Below are positions 26,832 through 35,906 of a DNA stretch of 64,000 nt, piece by piece. The notes below the pieces were generated by a model, which was given only the letters and a program-made list of their open reading frames with translations, searched no databases and was not told the DNA's origin. The DNA is taken from positions 1 to 64,000 of the forward strand of contig CAIQIA010000002.1 of NCBI GenBank assembly GCA_903871775.1, in the 5' to 3' direction. Made by a program: the position numbers and the translations under genes. This stretch comes from an uncultured cyanobacterium (lineage in GTDB: Bacteria; Cyanobacteriota; Cyanobacteriia; PCC-6307; Cyanobiaceae). Numbering within the stretch: position 1 is the first letter of the stretch; each line of letters begins with the position of its first letter.

Positions 26832-28616
26832 ATGGCCCCCTCCCCCCTGCGCCGTCTGCTGAAGCAGCTGCACCCCTACCGCCGACGCCTGGGGCTGGCG
26901 GCCCTCTGTTCGGTGCTCAACAAGCTCTTCGACCTGGCACCGCCGGTGCTCATCGGCCTGGCCGTTGATGTGCTCGTGCGCCGTGACCAGTCATGGATCG
27001 CCCATTGGGGGCCCCAGCCCGTGCCGCAGCAGCTGCTGGGGCTCGCCGTGGTGAGCTTCGTGATCTGGAGCCTCGAATCGCTCTTTGAGTACCTGTACGG
27101 GCTGCTCTGGCGTGGCCTGGCCCAGGACGTGCAGCACGGCCTGCGGCTCGAGGCCTACCGGCATCTGCAGCAGCTCGACCTCTCGGTGGTCGAGGACCGG
27201 GGCAGCGGGCGGCTGATGGCGGTGCTCAACGACGACATCAACCAGCTCGAACGCTTCCTCGACAACGGCGCCAACGACATCCTGCAGCTGCTGACGACGG
27301 TGGTGGCGGTGGGCGGCTCGATGGTCGCCCTCTCCCCGGGCATCGCCGTCTGGGCCCTGCTGCCGATCCCCGTGATCCTGCAGGGCTCGCTGCTGTTTCA
27401 GCGCCGCCTCGCCCCGCGCTACGCCGAGGTGCGTGACCGGGCGGGTGAACTCAACGCCCTGCTGGCCAACAACCTCGGCGGCCAGGTGACCATCCGCAGC
27501 TTCACCGCCGAAGACTGGGAGGCCACGCGGCTCGAACACGAGAGCCTCGCCTACGGCCGCAGCAACCGCCGGGCCATCCGCCTGTCGTCGGCCTTCATCC
27601 CCCTGATCCGTTTCGCGATCCTCTTCGCCTTCCTGGCGATCCTGGTGGTGGGGGGCCTGCAGGCCTGGCGGGGGGCCATCGCCATCGGCACCTACAGCTA
27701 CCTGCTGTTCATCCTGCAGCGGCTGCTCTGGCCCCTCACCGGCCTGGGCCGCACCCTCGACGACTACCAGCGGGCCATGGCCTCCACCCGCCGGGTGCTC
27801 GATCTGCTCGATGAACCCGTGGGGGTGCGGTCGGGCCTGCGGCGTCTGCCCCTGACGGCGGTGCGCGGAGCGCTCAGCTTCGCGTCGGTGACGTTCACCT
27901 ACCCCGGCCGGCGGCCGCTGCTGCAGGGGCTGACCCTGGAAGTGGCCGCCGGCGAGACCGTCGGCGTCGTCGGATCCACCGGCTCGGGCAAGAGCACCCT
28001 GGTCAAGCTGCTGCTGCGCTTCCTCGATCCCCAGGGCGGCAGCCTCCGGCTCGATGGCATCGACCTGCAGGAGCTGGACCTCAGGGATCTGCGGGCCGCC
28101 ATCGGCCTCGTCAGCCAGGAGCCGTTCCTGTTCCACGGCAGCGTCGCCGAGAACATCACCTACGGCAGCTTCGACGCCACGCCGGCCGCCATCGCCCGCG
28201 CCGCCGCCCTGGCGGAGGCCGCCGGCTTCATCGAGGCCCTGCCCCGGGGCTACGACACCCTGGTGGGGGAACGGGGCATCCGGCTGTCGGGGGGCCAGCG
28301 GCAACGCATCGCCCTGGCCCGGGCGATCCTCAAGGACCCACCGGTGCTGGTGCTCGACGAGGCCACCGCCTCGGTCGACAACGAGACCGAAGCCGCGATC
28401 CAGCGGTCCCTCGATCAGATCACCGCCGGTCGCACCACCCTGGTGATCGCCCACCGGCTGAGCACCGTCCGCCACGCCCATCGCATCGTGGTGCTCGAGA
28501 ACGGCGGCATCGTCGAGCAGGGCAGCCATGATGCGCTGATCGCCGCCGATGGCGCCTACGCCAGGCTGTGGCGGGTGCAGGCCGGCCTGCGGGCCGATGA
28601 ACCCCTGCGCGCCTGA
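26832..28616 (+). CDS. ABC transporter, fused permease-ATPase (exporter type)
   Basis: 594 residues. A six-helix ABC transmembrane domain (about 15-310) is joined to an ATPase domain: Walker A GSTGSGKSTLVKLLL near 380, Q-loop SQEPFLF, signature LSGGQRQR near 487, Walker B VLVLDEATAS near 507, and switch AHRLSTVRHAH. The half-transporter would dimerise (MsbA-like lipid or drug exporter). Start ATG 26832 is chosen because residues before it belong to another frame. Substrate unknown. Confidence 0.92.
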   Translation: MAPSPLRRLLKQLHPYRRRLGLAALCSVLNKLFDLAPPVLIGLAVDVLVRRDQSWIAHWGPQPVPQQLLGLAVVSFVIWSLESLFEYLYGLLWRGLAQDVQHGLRLEAYRHLQQLDLSVVEDRGSGRLMAVLNDDINQLERFLDNGANDILQLLTTVVAVGGSMVALSPGIAVWALLPIPVILQGSLLFQRRLAPRYAEVRDRAGELNALLANNLGGQVTIRSFTAEDWEATRLEHESLAYGRSNRRAIRLSSAFIPLIRFAILFAFLAILVVGGLQAWRGAIAIGTYSYLLFILQRLLWPLTGLGRTLDDYQRAMASTRRVLDLLDEPVGVRSGLRRLPLTAVRGALSFASVTFTYPGRRPLLQGLTLEVAAGETVGVVGSTGSGKSTLVKLLLRFLDPQGGSLRLDGIDLQELDLRDLRAAIGLVSQEPFLFHGSVAENITYGSFDATPAAIARAAALAEAAGFIEALPRGYDTLVGERGIRLSGGQRQRIALARAILKDPPVLVLDEATASVDNETEAAIQRSLDQITAGRTTLVIAHRLSTVRHAHRIVVLENGGIVEQGSHDALIAADGAYARLWRVQAGLRADEPLRA

Positions 28617-28648
28617 CCCAGCGCCCACCCCGTGCCGACGCCGAGCCG

Positions 28649-29314
28649 ATGACGCTGACCCTGCCCCCCTACGACCCCCTGCCCCCCCCGCCCGACGACA
28701 GGGACGACCTGCTGGAGGTGCCGGTGGCGGCCCTTCGGCCGACCCAGCTCTGCGTCGGCCTGGCCGAGGTGCGCCATCGCATCCGCGACTTCGCCAACGA
28801 CGCCGTCGATGAGCGCCGCCGCTACCTGCGCCGCAAGCCGGTGCCGCTGGTGCGGGCGGCCGACGGGCTGCTGTGGATGGTCGACCGCCACCATCGGCTG
28901 CGGGCCCTGCTGGACCTGGACCCCAGCGCCACCGCCTGGGGCTACCCGGTGCTCGAGGTGCCGGCCGGTGGCCCCGAGGTGGTGCTGCCGCTGCTGGCCA
29001 GCCGCGGCTGGCTGTACTTGCATGACGGCCGCGGCCGCGGCCCCCTGCCACCGGCCAGCCTGCCGGCGGGGCTGAGCGGACTGCAGGACGACCCCTACCG
29101 CAGCCTGGTGTGGAAGCTCAAGCAGGAGGGGGTGATCGACGCGGCGCCGCTGATCCCCTTCCACGAATTCCGCTGGGGGGCCTGGCTGCGGCGCCGTTCC
29201 CTGCCGCCGTTCCAGTCCCATTGCCTCGAGCCGGCCCTGCCCGCCGCCCGCACCTACGCCCGCTCACCGGCTGCGGCGGTGCTGGCCGGCTGGCGGGGAA
29301 CCGCCGCCGACTGA
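28649..29314 (+). CDS. ParB-like nuclease-fold protein
   Basis: 221 residues. VAALRPTQLCVGLAEVRHRI followed by PLVRAADGLLWMVDRHHRLRAL fits the ParBc_2 type of the ParB/sulfiredoxin superfamily, with the Asp-x-His-His in VDRHHR at the nucleotide-binding turn. The C-terminal half contains DPYRSLVWKLKQEGVI and FHEFRWGAWLRR. No HTH domain, so it is not a chromosome-partition ParB. It follows the ABC exporter gene. Substrate or partner unknown. Confidence 0.75.
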   Translation: MTLTLPPYDPLPPPPDDRDDLLEVPVAALRPTQLCVGLAEVRHRIRDFANDAVDERRRYLRRKPVPLVRAADGLLWMVDRHHRLRALLDLDPSATAWGYPVLEVPAGGPEVVLPLLASRGWLYLHDGRGRGPLPPASLPAGLSGLQDDPYRSLVWKLKQEGVIDAAPLIPFHEFRWGAWLRRRSLPPFQSHCLEPALPAARTYARSPAAAVLAGWRGTAAD

Positions 29315-29390
29315 GGCGGCGATCCGTACCGCACGGCCCTCGAAGGCCACGGTCGGCCTCTATACCATGGCGGCAGATCCCGTCCACCCC

Positions 29391-29681
29391 ATGGCCGAAC
29401 GCCCCGGTTTCGACGTTCCCGATGCCATCAGCTACCAGCGCCTGCGCCGTCATCTCGCCCACGCCTCCCCCGACCCGACGCCGCCGCCGGCGACCGACCC
29501 CGCCCTCGACGAGGTCCTGCGCCGCTACGCCGAGGTGAGCAAGGAACTGCTGCAACAGCTGCAGGCCGTGCAGCAGGGAGCCGACGCCGGTCGCCGGGGC
29601 GACCGGCAGCTGATGGCCCTCGGCGCCCTGGGGGCCCATGTGCAGATGGGGCTGATGGCCCTGAGGGCCTGCCAGAGCTGA
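29391..29681 (+). CDS. small hypothetical protein
   Basis: 96 residues. MAERPGFDVPDAISYQRLRR begins it; the rest is helical, with Pro-rich residues 28-40 and a C-terminal LMALGALGAHVQMGLMALRA. An ATG at 29367 is also in frame but overlaps TATACC, a possible -10 element, so I prefer 29391. No family recognised. Confidence 0.6.
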   Translation: MAERPGFDVPDAISYQRLRRHLAHASPDPTPPPATDPALDEVLRRYAEVSKELLQQLQAVQQGADAGRRGDRQLMALGALGAHVQMGLMALRACQS

Positions 29682-29810
29682 GGCCCCGGGGCCCGGCGAC
29701 AGTCGACGAACCGCCCGTTGGTGCCTGCCGGGGGCAGGGTTGTGCGCGTAGGTGTTGACGATCACCGAGACCCTGTCGTCCCGCGGCGATACTGCCCCCC
29801 GCTTCCGGCC

Positions 29811-30692
29811 ATGGCCCGGCCCCTCTCCCCCCCTGTGTCCACCCCCGTCCGCGCCCGGAGCCGCCGGAGCCACCGCCGTTCGCTGCTGCTGCCGCTGCTG
29901 GGCACGATGGCCGTCGGCGTGGTGTTCGGCGGCTTTCTGCTCGACCCCCTGCTGCACGCCGTCAGCGGGCTGCTCCCCGGCGGAACCTCTGCCCTGATGC
30001 TTCCCTCGGCGGTGCCCCAGGAGGTGCTCGTGCTCGGCACCGATGCGTCTGGCCAGCTCACCGATGTGATGGCGATCCTGCACCTGGAGGGCAACCGGGT
30101 GCGGCTGGTGCAGATCCCCCGCGACACCTACATCGATTCGCCCACCTACGGCGTCACCAAGGCCAACGGTCTGCTGGCCCTCGGCGGTCCCGCCGCCGTC
30201 GAGGCCGAGGTCTCGCGGCTCCTCGGCCGGCCGGTGCACCACCACCTGCTGATCAACCTGGCCGCCCTGCGGCAGCTGGGGGATGCCGTCGGCGGCCTGG
30301 AGATCGATGTTCCCAAGCCCCTGTATTACGTCGACAACAGCCAGGGGCTGCACATCGATCTGCCCCAGGGTCCCCAGCGACTGAGCGGCGAGCAGCTGGA
30401 GGGCTTCCTGCGCTTCCGCCATGACGCCGAAGGAGACCTGGGACGGATGGACCGCCAGCGACTGGCGGTGGCGGCCCTGATGCGACGGCTGGGCCAGCCG
30501 GATCTGCTGCCGCGGCTGCCGGCGGTGCTGGCGGCCACCGGCAGCAACCTGTCCACCGATCTCAACCCCGTCCAGCTGGCCGGGCTGGCCGCCGCCGTCG
30601 CCGGCCGGGAGCTGGTGCCCTCACGGATCCCGGGCCATGCCGGCTACCTCGACGGCATCAGTTACTGGTTCGTGGGCCAGGAGCCCCATTGA
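29811..30692 (+). CDS. LytR-CpsA-Psr (LCP) family protein
   Basis: 293 residues. A basic N-terminus and one membrane anchor (about 24-48) precede the LCP domain: VLVLGTDASGQLTDVMAILH, RLVQIPRDTYIDSP, YGVTKANGLLALGG, LGGLEIDVP-like VGGLEIDVPKPLYY, and LEGFLRFRHDAEGDLGRMDRQ. LCP enzymes move polyprenyl-linked glycopolymers to the cell wall on the outer face of the plasma membrane. The conserved Arg/Asp set is present. Start ATG 29811; earlier starts lack conserved sequence. Confidence 0.9.
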   Translation: MARPLSPPVSTPVRARSRRSHRRSLLLPLLGTMAVGVVFGGFLLDPLLHAVSGLLPGGTSALMLPSAVPQEVLVLGTDASGQLTDVMAILHLEGNRVRLVQIPRDTYIDSPTYGVTKANGLLALGGPAAVEAEVSRLLGRPVHHHLLINLAALRQLGDAVGGLEIDVPKPLYYVDNSQGLHIDLPQGPQRLSGEQLEGFLRFRHDAEGDLGRMDRQRLAVAALMRRLGQPDLLPRLPAVLAATGSNLSTDLNPVQLAGLAAAVAGRELVPSRIPGHAGYLDGISYWFVGQEPH

Positions 30693-30773
30693 GCACCAGC
30701 CCGGCGGCCATCACCGTTTCTTAACCAGCGGAGGGCGCGAGCGGGGCAACCTGATGCCAGTGCTCCCGACGCC

Positions 30774-30959
30774 ATGACTGGATCACCACAGCAGCCCGGC
30801 CACCGGTCCGTTGTCGATGAGGCCCTCAAGCAGCGGCTGCGCAACCAGCCCCGGCGGGACGCCTTCTTCAGCGACGGTGGGCGCTCTGCGGCCCCCGACA
30901 ACCCCGACGACGGCCATCCGCTCGAGCTGCGCGGCCGCAACCTCCGGGAGGATCACTGA
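30774..30959 (+). CDS. small hypothetical protein
   Basis: 61 residues, charged and without hydrophobic stretches (VVDEALKQRLRNQPRRDAFF). It ends 6 nt before the marC start, so it is probably cotranscribed with marC. A single CTTAACCA-like motif lies upstream at about 30720. Function unknown. Confidence 0.55.
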   Translation: MTGSPQQPGHRSVVDEALKQRLRNQPRRDAFFSDGGRSAAPDNPDDGHPLELRGRNLREDH

Positions 30960-30965
30960 TCTGCG

Positions 30966-31619
30966 ATGGGGCCGCTGGGCACCGGCGAGGTCATGGACCT
31001 CACCAACACCGCCGTGGGAGTGCTGGCGGTCACCGATCCGATCGGCCTCGTGCCGGTGGTGCTCGCCGCCAGTGAGGGGGATCCGGAACGGTTGCGACGC
31101 CTCAGCCGCCCGGCCTGCCTCACGTTTCTCGTCACCCTGCTGGCCTCGTGCTGGTTCGGAGCCGCGGTCCTGCAGCTGTTCGCCATCAGCCTGGCGGCTT
31201 TCCGCATCGCCGGTGGGCTGATCCTGCTGCCCATGGGTCTGCAGATGCTCCAGGGCGAAACGGTGGGCCTGCGTGAACACCAGCCCGCCCACCGCAGCGA
31301 GAGCGATGCCTTCTATGCCGTGGTGCCCATCGGCATCCCGATCATGGCGGGCCCCGGCACCCTGTCCCTGGTCATCTCCCAGGCGCCCCAGGCGGTGCCC
31401 GGCAAGCTTGCCCTCAGCGCCGTGCTGTCGCTGATCGCCCTGGGGGTGTATGTGCTGCTGCGGGCCGCCCTGCCCCTCAGCCACTGGCTCGGCCCGCTGG
31501 CCATCGGCGTGCTCACCCGGCTGATGGGCGTCCTGCTCGCCGCCATCGCCATCGAACTGATGCTCGATGGGCTGCTGGAGAGCTTTCCGGCCCTGGCCCG
31601 GGCCGCCGCCAGCGGCTGA
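30966..31619 (+). CDS. MarC family integral membrane protein
   Basis: 217 residues with six predicted membrane helices. NTAVGVLAVTDPIGLVPVVL at the N-terminus, FRIAGGLILLPMGLQML in the middle, and VPIGIPIMAGPGTLSLVI with LTRLMGVLLAAIAIELMLDG at the end are the MarC/UPF0056 signature. The family's transport role is unsettled. An internal ATG (30993) is an alternative start. Confidence 0.9.
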   Translation: MGPLGTGEVMDLTNTAVGVLAVTDPIGLVPVVLAASEGDPERLRRLSRPACLTFLVTLLASCWFGAAVLQLFAISLAAFRIAGGLILLPMGLQMLQGETVGLREHQPAHRSESDAFYAVVPIGIPIMAGPGTLSLVISQAPQAVPGKLALSAVLSLIALGVYVLLRAALPLSHWLGPLAIGVLTRLMGVLLAAIAIELMLDGLLESFPALARAAASG

Positions 31620-31646
31620 ACCATGGCCCCCGGGCAGAATGCGGCC

Positions 31647-31862
31647 ATGGCCTCTTCCACGCCATCCCTCCGCGAGCGTCTGCGCCGCGTCCGCCGGCTC
31701 GACTGCCTCGAAGCCATGGATCGGATGGTGCTGATCCAGGCGTGGATCAACCGCGAACCGGTGTTCCTCTCGAAGCGGCTCGGCCTCTGGGACTGGTCCG
31801 TCGACGGCCTGCCGGCGTGGCTGGTGGCCGAACTTCAGGCGTCGGGTCTGCTGGAGATCTGA
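31647..31862 (+). CDS. small hypothetical protein
   Basis: 71 residues from ATG 31647 (or 79 from 31623). The basic N-terminal part SLRERLRRVRRLDCLEAMDR is followed by LIQAWINREPVFLSKRLGLW. Soluble. It follows marC closely and overlaps the 3' end of the mgtC-like gene by 28 bp. No family recognised. Confidence 0.55.
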   Translation: MASSTPSLRERLRRVRRLDCLEAMDRMVLIQAWINREPVFLSKRLGLWDWSVDGLPAWLVAELQASGLLEI

Positions 31863-32302
31863 GCCTCCCCGCCGCCGTTGCGGCGCCCCGCCGACAGGGT
31901 GATCAGGGCCACGCTCAGGGCCGAGGCGGCCAGGAAGGCCGAGCCCGCGGCCACCGTCACCCCCAGGGCGGCGGTGAACCAGACCGCCGCGGCGCTGGTG
32001 AGCCCCCGCACCACCGGCCCGTCGCGGCCCCGGCGGTCGGGATCCACCAGGATCTCGCCGGCCCCGAGGAAACCGACGCCGGTGGCCACCCCCTGGATCG
32101 CCCGGCTGGCCGCATCGGGATGGCCCCCGGCCCCTCCCGCCGCCAGGGCGAAGAGGCAGGCGCTGAGGGCCACCAGCACATGCACCCGCACCCCGCCGGG
32201 ATGGCGATGGCCGGCATGGAGGCGGTTGACCCCGACCGCATAGCCGCAGACCACGGCCAGCCCGAGCCGCAGCAGCTGTTCGGCATCCTGGGGGACCGGC
32301 AT
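31835..32302 (-). CDS. MgtC/SapB family membrane protein
   Basis: 155 residues from ATG 32302. QLLRLGLAVVCGYAVGVNRL, GVRVHVLVALSACLFAL, IQGVATGVGFLGAGEIL and VRGLTSAAAVWFTAALGVTV cover the MgtC N-terminal membrane domain with four to five helices. The soluble C-terminal domain of virulence MgtC is absent. The role (Mg2+ stress, ATP-synthase control) is known only for other members. Confidence 0.88.
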   Translation of the reverse strand: MPVPQDAEQLLRLGLAVVCGYAVGVNRLHAGHRHPGGVRVHVLVALSACLFALAAGGAGGHPDAASRAIQGVATGVGFLGAGEILVDPDRRGRDGPVVRGLTSAAAVWFTAALGVTVAAGSAFLAASALSVALITLSAGRRNGGGEAQISSRPDA

Positions 32303-32352
32303 GGCCCGGCGGCGGCTGCGCCCATGCTGCGCCACGGGCCCGGCGGCGGCCA

Positions 32353-32358
32353 TAGGCT
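32353..32358 (+). promoter_or_regulatory. putative -10 box of the FUSC operon
   Basis: TAGGCT ends 21 nt before the GTG start at 32380, in the divergent gap with the mgtC-like gene. Confidence 0.35.
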
Positions 32359-32379
32359 CGCCCCAGCCTCCCGCGGGCC

Positions 32380-33336
32380 GTGGATCCCCAGCTGCTGCGG
32401 AACAGCCTCCGGCTGGCCGTGACCATCTTCCTGACGGCGGCCCTGGCCGTGTGGAGCGAACGGATCGCCTACGTCTGGTACCCCATCACCGCGGCCGTGG
32501 TGGTGGTCGATGACAACGACGACCGCACCTTTGCTGCCGCCTCCGCCCGGGTGCTCGGCACCCTGATGGGTGGTGTGGTGACCTTTCTGGTGCACACGCT
32601 GCTGAGCGGCTGGCCCGGGGTGCTGGTGTCGCTGCTGCTGATGATCCCGATCCTGCGCCTGTTCGGCTGGCAGTCGGGCCTTGGCACCGCAGGCCTGGTG
32701 AGCGTCATGTTCCTGATGATCCCGTCCCATGTCGCCCTCGACTGGAGCTACGCCTTCAACCGGGCCCTCGACACGGCGGTGGGCTGTCTTGTGGCCATCG
32801 GCGTGGGCCTGGTGTTCTGGCCCCGCAACAGCGACGCCGAGCGGCAACAGATCGACGCCAGCCTGCGCCGTCGCCTCGAGGGGCAACTGCAGGCCTACGG
32901 CGGCTGGCTGCGGGGCGACCATCCCCAGCCGGCCCCCCTCAGCCCGGCGCCGCTGACCGCCGACCTGCTGCAGCTCGAAGACCTGATCGCCGTGCAGCGC
33001 CGCGGCCCCCTGCGGCAGCAGCGGCTGCTGCGGCCCTGGGAGCGGCGGCTGGTGGCCTGGCAGCAGGTGCTCTCCCATTGGGTGGCCTGGGAGCGGCTGC
33101 TGCAGGAGCTGCCCCCCCAGCCCCCGGGCCAGGCCAACCCCCTGCAGGCAGCCATCGACGGGCTGGCGGCCCAGCTGGCCGGCGAACGGCGGCGGCTGCC
33201 CCCCCGCGATCCCGCCGCCTGGCAGGCCCTGGCCCTCCGCTCCCGCTGGCCCCTGTTGCCCCTGCTGGCCGTGGCCGAAGAACTGCGGCCCCTGCAGGCC
33301 CATCTGGCGACCGTTGCCCGGCCCCTGCCGTGCTGA
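32380..33336 (+). CDS. FUSC-family membrane protein (first of a pair)
   Basis: 318 residues from a GTG. The N-terminal half has about six membrane helices, with the FUSC/aromatic-acid-exporter pattern (RLAVTIFLTAALAVW, AYVWYPITAAVVVV, AARVLGTLMGGVV-like ARVLGTLMGGVVTF). The C-terminal half is a soluble helical domain rich in Leu/Gln/Arg. Its stop overlaps the next start (TGATG). Related proteins export aromatic acids or other small organics; the substrate is unknown. Confidence 0.82.
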   Translation: MDPQLLRNSLRLAVTIFLTAALAVWSERIAYVWYPITAAVVVVDDNDDRTFAAASARVLGTLMGGVVTFLVHTLLSGWPGVLVSLLLMIPILRLFGWQSGLGTAGLVSVMFLMIPSHVALDWSYAFNRALDTAVGCLVAIGVGLVFWPRNSDAERQQIDASLRRRLEGQLQAYGGWLRGDHPQPAPLSPAPLTADLLQLEDLIAVQRRGPLRQQRLLRPWERRLVAWQQVLSHWVAWERLLQELPPQPPGQANPLQAAIDGLAAQLAGERRRLPPRDPAAWQALALRSRWPLLPLLAVAEELRPLQAHLATVARPLPC

Positions 33337-34364
33337 TGAACCGTCGCGAGCTGCGCCAGGCGCTCACCGCCGGCCTGGGCAATGCCTTCGCGGTGCTCAG
33401 CGGTCTGCCCTACGGCTACTACGTGCCCCTGGCGGTGCTGGCCGTCGGCGCCGACAGCTACGGCGGTTCCCTGAAGCTCGGTCGCCAGCGGTTGCTGGGC
33501 ACCCTGCTGGGGTCGGTGCTGCTGGTGGTGGGCTCGAAGGGGCTGGAGGGGGTGCCGATGCCCCTGGGTCTCGCGATCACCCTCGGGGGCCTGCGGCTGC
33601 TGGGGGGCTGCCTGGGCCTGCAGGTGGGCTACAAGGTGGGGGGGCTGGTGGTGGTGATGGGCTGGCTGGCCCACAGCGGTCAGCTCGATGCCTGGGTGCC
33701 GATGCGGCTGTTCTGGACCGCCTTCGGGGTGGTGATCAGCCTGGTGAGCGTGCGGCTGTTCTGGCCTGCGTCAGGGCTCGATCAGCTCCTCGCCGATTAC
33801 CGACTGCTGCTGGCTGACCTGCGCCGCACCTGCCGGACCCTGGCGGACCGTTCAGCGCCGGTCACCACCGCCGACCAGCGGGCCCTGCGCCGCAGGCTGC
33901 TGGCGGTGCGCAAGCGCCTGCCGACCCTGGCCGAGGAGCTGGGCACCAACCCCCGACGCCATCCCGCCTACCGGCTGATGCTGGCCCTCAACGAGGCGGC
34001 CTCACGGCTGATCAGCTGCATCGGCGGCCTCGGTCGCCAGGCCGCCGCCGTCGAGGAGGTGCGGCTGCTGGAGCGGCTGCACGGGGCCGAACGGGATCTG
34101 CTGCTCAGCCTTGAAGTCCGGCTGCAGACCTGGGAACGGTGCCTCGAGGGGCGCCGGCCGGGGGGCGGATTGCCGGACCCACCGGGGGCCCCCTTCACCA
34201 GTCCGGCCAGCTGGAACGACCTCGGCCGGGAGCTGAACGATCCCCTGCAGTCGCAGGCCTCCCTCGACACTCTTGAACGGATCGCCGGCCGGCTGGTGCT
34301 CTGCCGCCAGGCGCGCCAGGCGATGGTCGAGGCCGAACGCCAGTGGCAGGGCGTGGGGCCCTGA
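33336..34364 (+). CDS. FUSC-family membrane protein (second of a pair)
   Basis: 342 residues, same architecture as the preceding gene: membrane half (1-160: LPYGYYVPLAVLAVGADSYG, RQRLLGTLLGSVLLVVGSKG, RLFWTAFGVVISLVSVRLFW), then a long soluble helical half. The overlapping start shows coupled translation, so the two probably form one complex. No periplasmic adaptor is in the operon, though a HlyD gene lies convergent downstream. Confidence 0.82.
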   Translation: MNRRELRQALTAGLGNAFAVLSGLPYGYYVPLAVLAVGADSYGGSLKLGRQRLLGTLLGSVLLVVGSKGLEGVPMPLGLAITLGGLRLLGGCLGLQVGYKVGGLVVVMGWLAHSGQLDAWVPMRLFWTAFGVVISLVSVRLFWPASGLDQLLADYRLLLADLRRTCRTLADRSAPVTTADQRALRRRLLAVRKRLPTLAEELGTNPRRHPAYRLMLALNEAASRLISCIGGLGRQAAAVEEVRLLERLHGAERDLLLSLEVRLQTWERCLEGRRPGGGLPDPPGAPFTSPASWNDLGRELNDPLQSQASLDTLERIAGRLVLCRQARQAMVEAERQWQGVGP

Positions 34365-34381
34365 GCGACCCCTGGAACCCC

Positions 34382-34573
34382 TCAGCCCGGCGGCCGCGAT
34401 GACCACCAGCGCTCGAGCCGGTAACCAAGAATCACCAGCAGCACCACCAGCCAGAACCAGAGTTCCGGGGCGTTGGCGTTGCAGAGAATCAGCAGCAGCA
34501 CCAGTTCGGCCACCAGCCAGGGCAGCTCCTGGCGGAGCAGGGGGCCGGGGGAGGGGAGGGAAGGCCGGGCCAT
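34382..34573 (-). CDS. small membrane protein downstream of hlyD
   Basis: 63 residues: a short polar N-terminus and two close hydrophobic helices (about 18-32 and 37-50, PWLVAELVLLLILCNA and LWFWLVVLLVILGYRLERWW), with a basic end. It starts 3 nt after the hlyD stop, so it is cotranscribed. It may be an accessory of the export complex; this is inference. Confidence 0.65.
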   Translation of the reverse strand: MARPSLPSPGPLLRQELPWLVAELVLLLILCNANAPELWFWLVVLLVILGYRLERWWSSRPPG

Positions 34574-34576
34574 GGC

Positions 34577-35830
34577 TCAGGGGAAGGGGCGGTAGCCGCC
34601 GGTGAGGGAGCGCCAGCCGGGGATCACGTAGCTCAGGGGTGTGCGCCACTCCACGTAGGCGTGGGTCGTGACCGTGAGCCCCTCACGCACCGGGAAGACG
34701 GCGCTGCCGCGGGAGATGGTCCAGCGGAACCCGTCGCGGCTGGAGGGGTCATGGTCGAGGCGGACCTCGGCCCGCATCACGGGGCCGTTGCGGGTGAGTT
34801 CGCGGGCCAGCTGCGGGTTGCCGGTGGTGGTCGAGACGTCCTCCTCGGTGGCGGGGAGGCTGAGCACCTGGGTGACGCTGCCGATGATGCCCCCGAAGCG
34901 GCCCCGCTGCTTCCACTGGGGCACCACCTCCACCGGCAGTCCCAGGGGCAATCGCCGGGCGTCGGCGGGGGCGAAGTAGGCCACCGCCCTGAGGTGGCCG
35001 GTGCCGGCACCGTCATCCTCGGCACGGCCGATGGTGCCCAGCCGCTGGCCCAGGCCCACGGTCTGGCCGGGGATGACCTGCAGATCCAGCACCCGGCCGT
35101 CGCGCTCGGCCACCACCTGGCCGTCGTAGGCGATGCGGGCTTCGCTGACGCGGATCTGACGCTGCAGATCATCGATGCGGTAGCGGCGCTGCTGGGCCTC
35201 GGTCTCGATCTCGAGCCGCACCCGGGCCAGATCGGCCAGCAGCCGCCGACGGTCGATCGCCACCCCATCGAGGTTGACGCTCGTGGTGGTCAGCCCCTGC
35301 TCGGTGGTCACCACCTCGGGGGAGAGGGGGGCCACCACCTCCCGGCGGCTGAGCCATTCGAGGTTGCGCAGCTTGCCGGCGTAGGTCTGCTGCAGTTCGC
35401 GGTAGCGCCGGCCGTCATCGCTCAGCTTCGCCAGGGCGGTGGTGACCTCCTGGGTCTCGGTCTGCAGCCGTCGCCGGTCCCGCTCCGTCAGGTCGCGGTC
35501 GATGCGTTCGAGCTGGGCCAGGTTGCCCCGTTGCTGCTGCAGCTGCCGGTCGAGCACGGGCAGCCGCAGCTCCATCAGCACCTGTCCCCTGGTCACCGGC
35601 GACCCCACCTGCACCGCCAGCGAACGGATCTGGCCGGCGGCCCGGGCATTGAGCACCCCGGCGTTCCCCGGCGGCAGCAGCACGCCCTCGCCGATCACCT
35701 CGGTCGGCACCGACCAGAACAGGGCCCAGGCCGCCAGGCCGCCGGCCACCGCCAGCTGGGCGAGCCCCACCAGCCGGTGGTCCCGCCGGGTCTCGTCCCC
35801 GGGGGCAGGCAGTGACGGGGCAGACGTCAT
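34577..35830 (-). CDS. HlyD-family periplasmic adaptor (NHLP-type secretion protein)
   Basis: 417 residues. One membrane anchor (about 24-42) is followed by the biotinyl-lipoyl-like half motif LNARAAGQIRSLAVQVGSPV, a long coiled coil (about 85-235), and the second half motif DGRVLDLQVIPGQTVGLGQR. A beta-barrel domain follows. The size and the late segment resemble adaptors annotated with NHLP bacteriocin export, although no peptidase-ABC gene is near. It is divergent from a tolC gene, suggesting a tripartite pump. Confidence 0.88.
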   Translation of the reverse strand: MTSAPSLPAPGDETRRDHRLVGLAQLAVAGGLAAWALFWSVPTEVIGEGVLLPPGNAGVLNARAAGQIRSLAVQVGSPVTRGQVLMELRLPVLDRQLQQQRGNLAQLERIDRDLTERDRRRLQTETQEVTTALAKLSDDGRRYRELQQTYAGKLRNLEWLSRREVVAPLSPEVVTTEQGLTTTSVNLDGVAIDRRRLLADLARVRLEIETEAQQRRYRIDDLQRQIRVSEARIAYDGQVVAERDGRVLDLQVIPGQTVGLGQRLGTIGRAEDDGAGTGHLRAVAYFAPADARRLPLGLPVEVVPQWKQRGRFGGIIGSVTQVLSLPATEEDVSTTTGNPQLARELTRNGPVMRAEVRLDHDPSSRDGFRWTISRGSAVFPVREGLTVTTHAYVEWRTPLSYVIPGWRSLTGGYRPFP

Positions 35831-35906
35831 GGGGCCAGCGGGGCTGGGGGAAGGATGGATGGCACATCAGGCAGACTGCCGCAGATTGTCTGTCAGGGGA
35901 GGGGGC

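Noticed and set aside
30715-30730. CTTAACCA-like sequence resembling half a Pho box
   Set aside because: A single half-site upstream of a small unknown gene; no second copy at the expected spacing and none near phnD.
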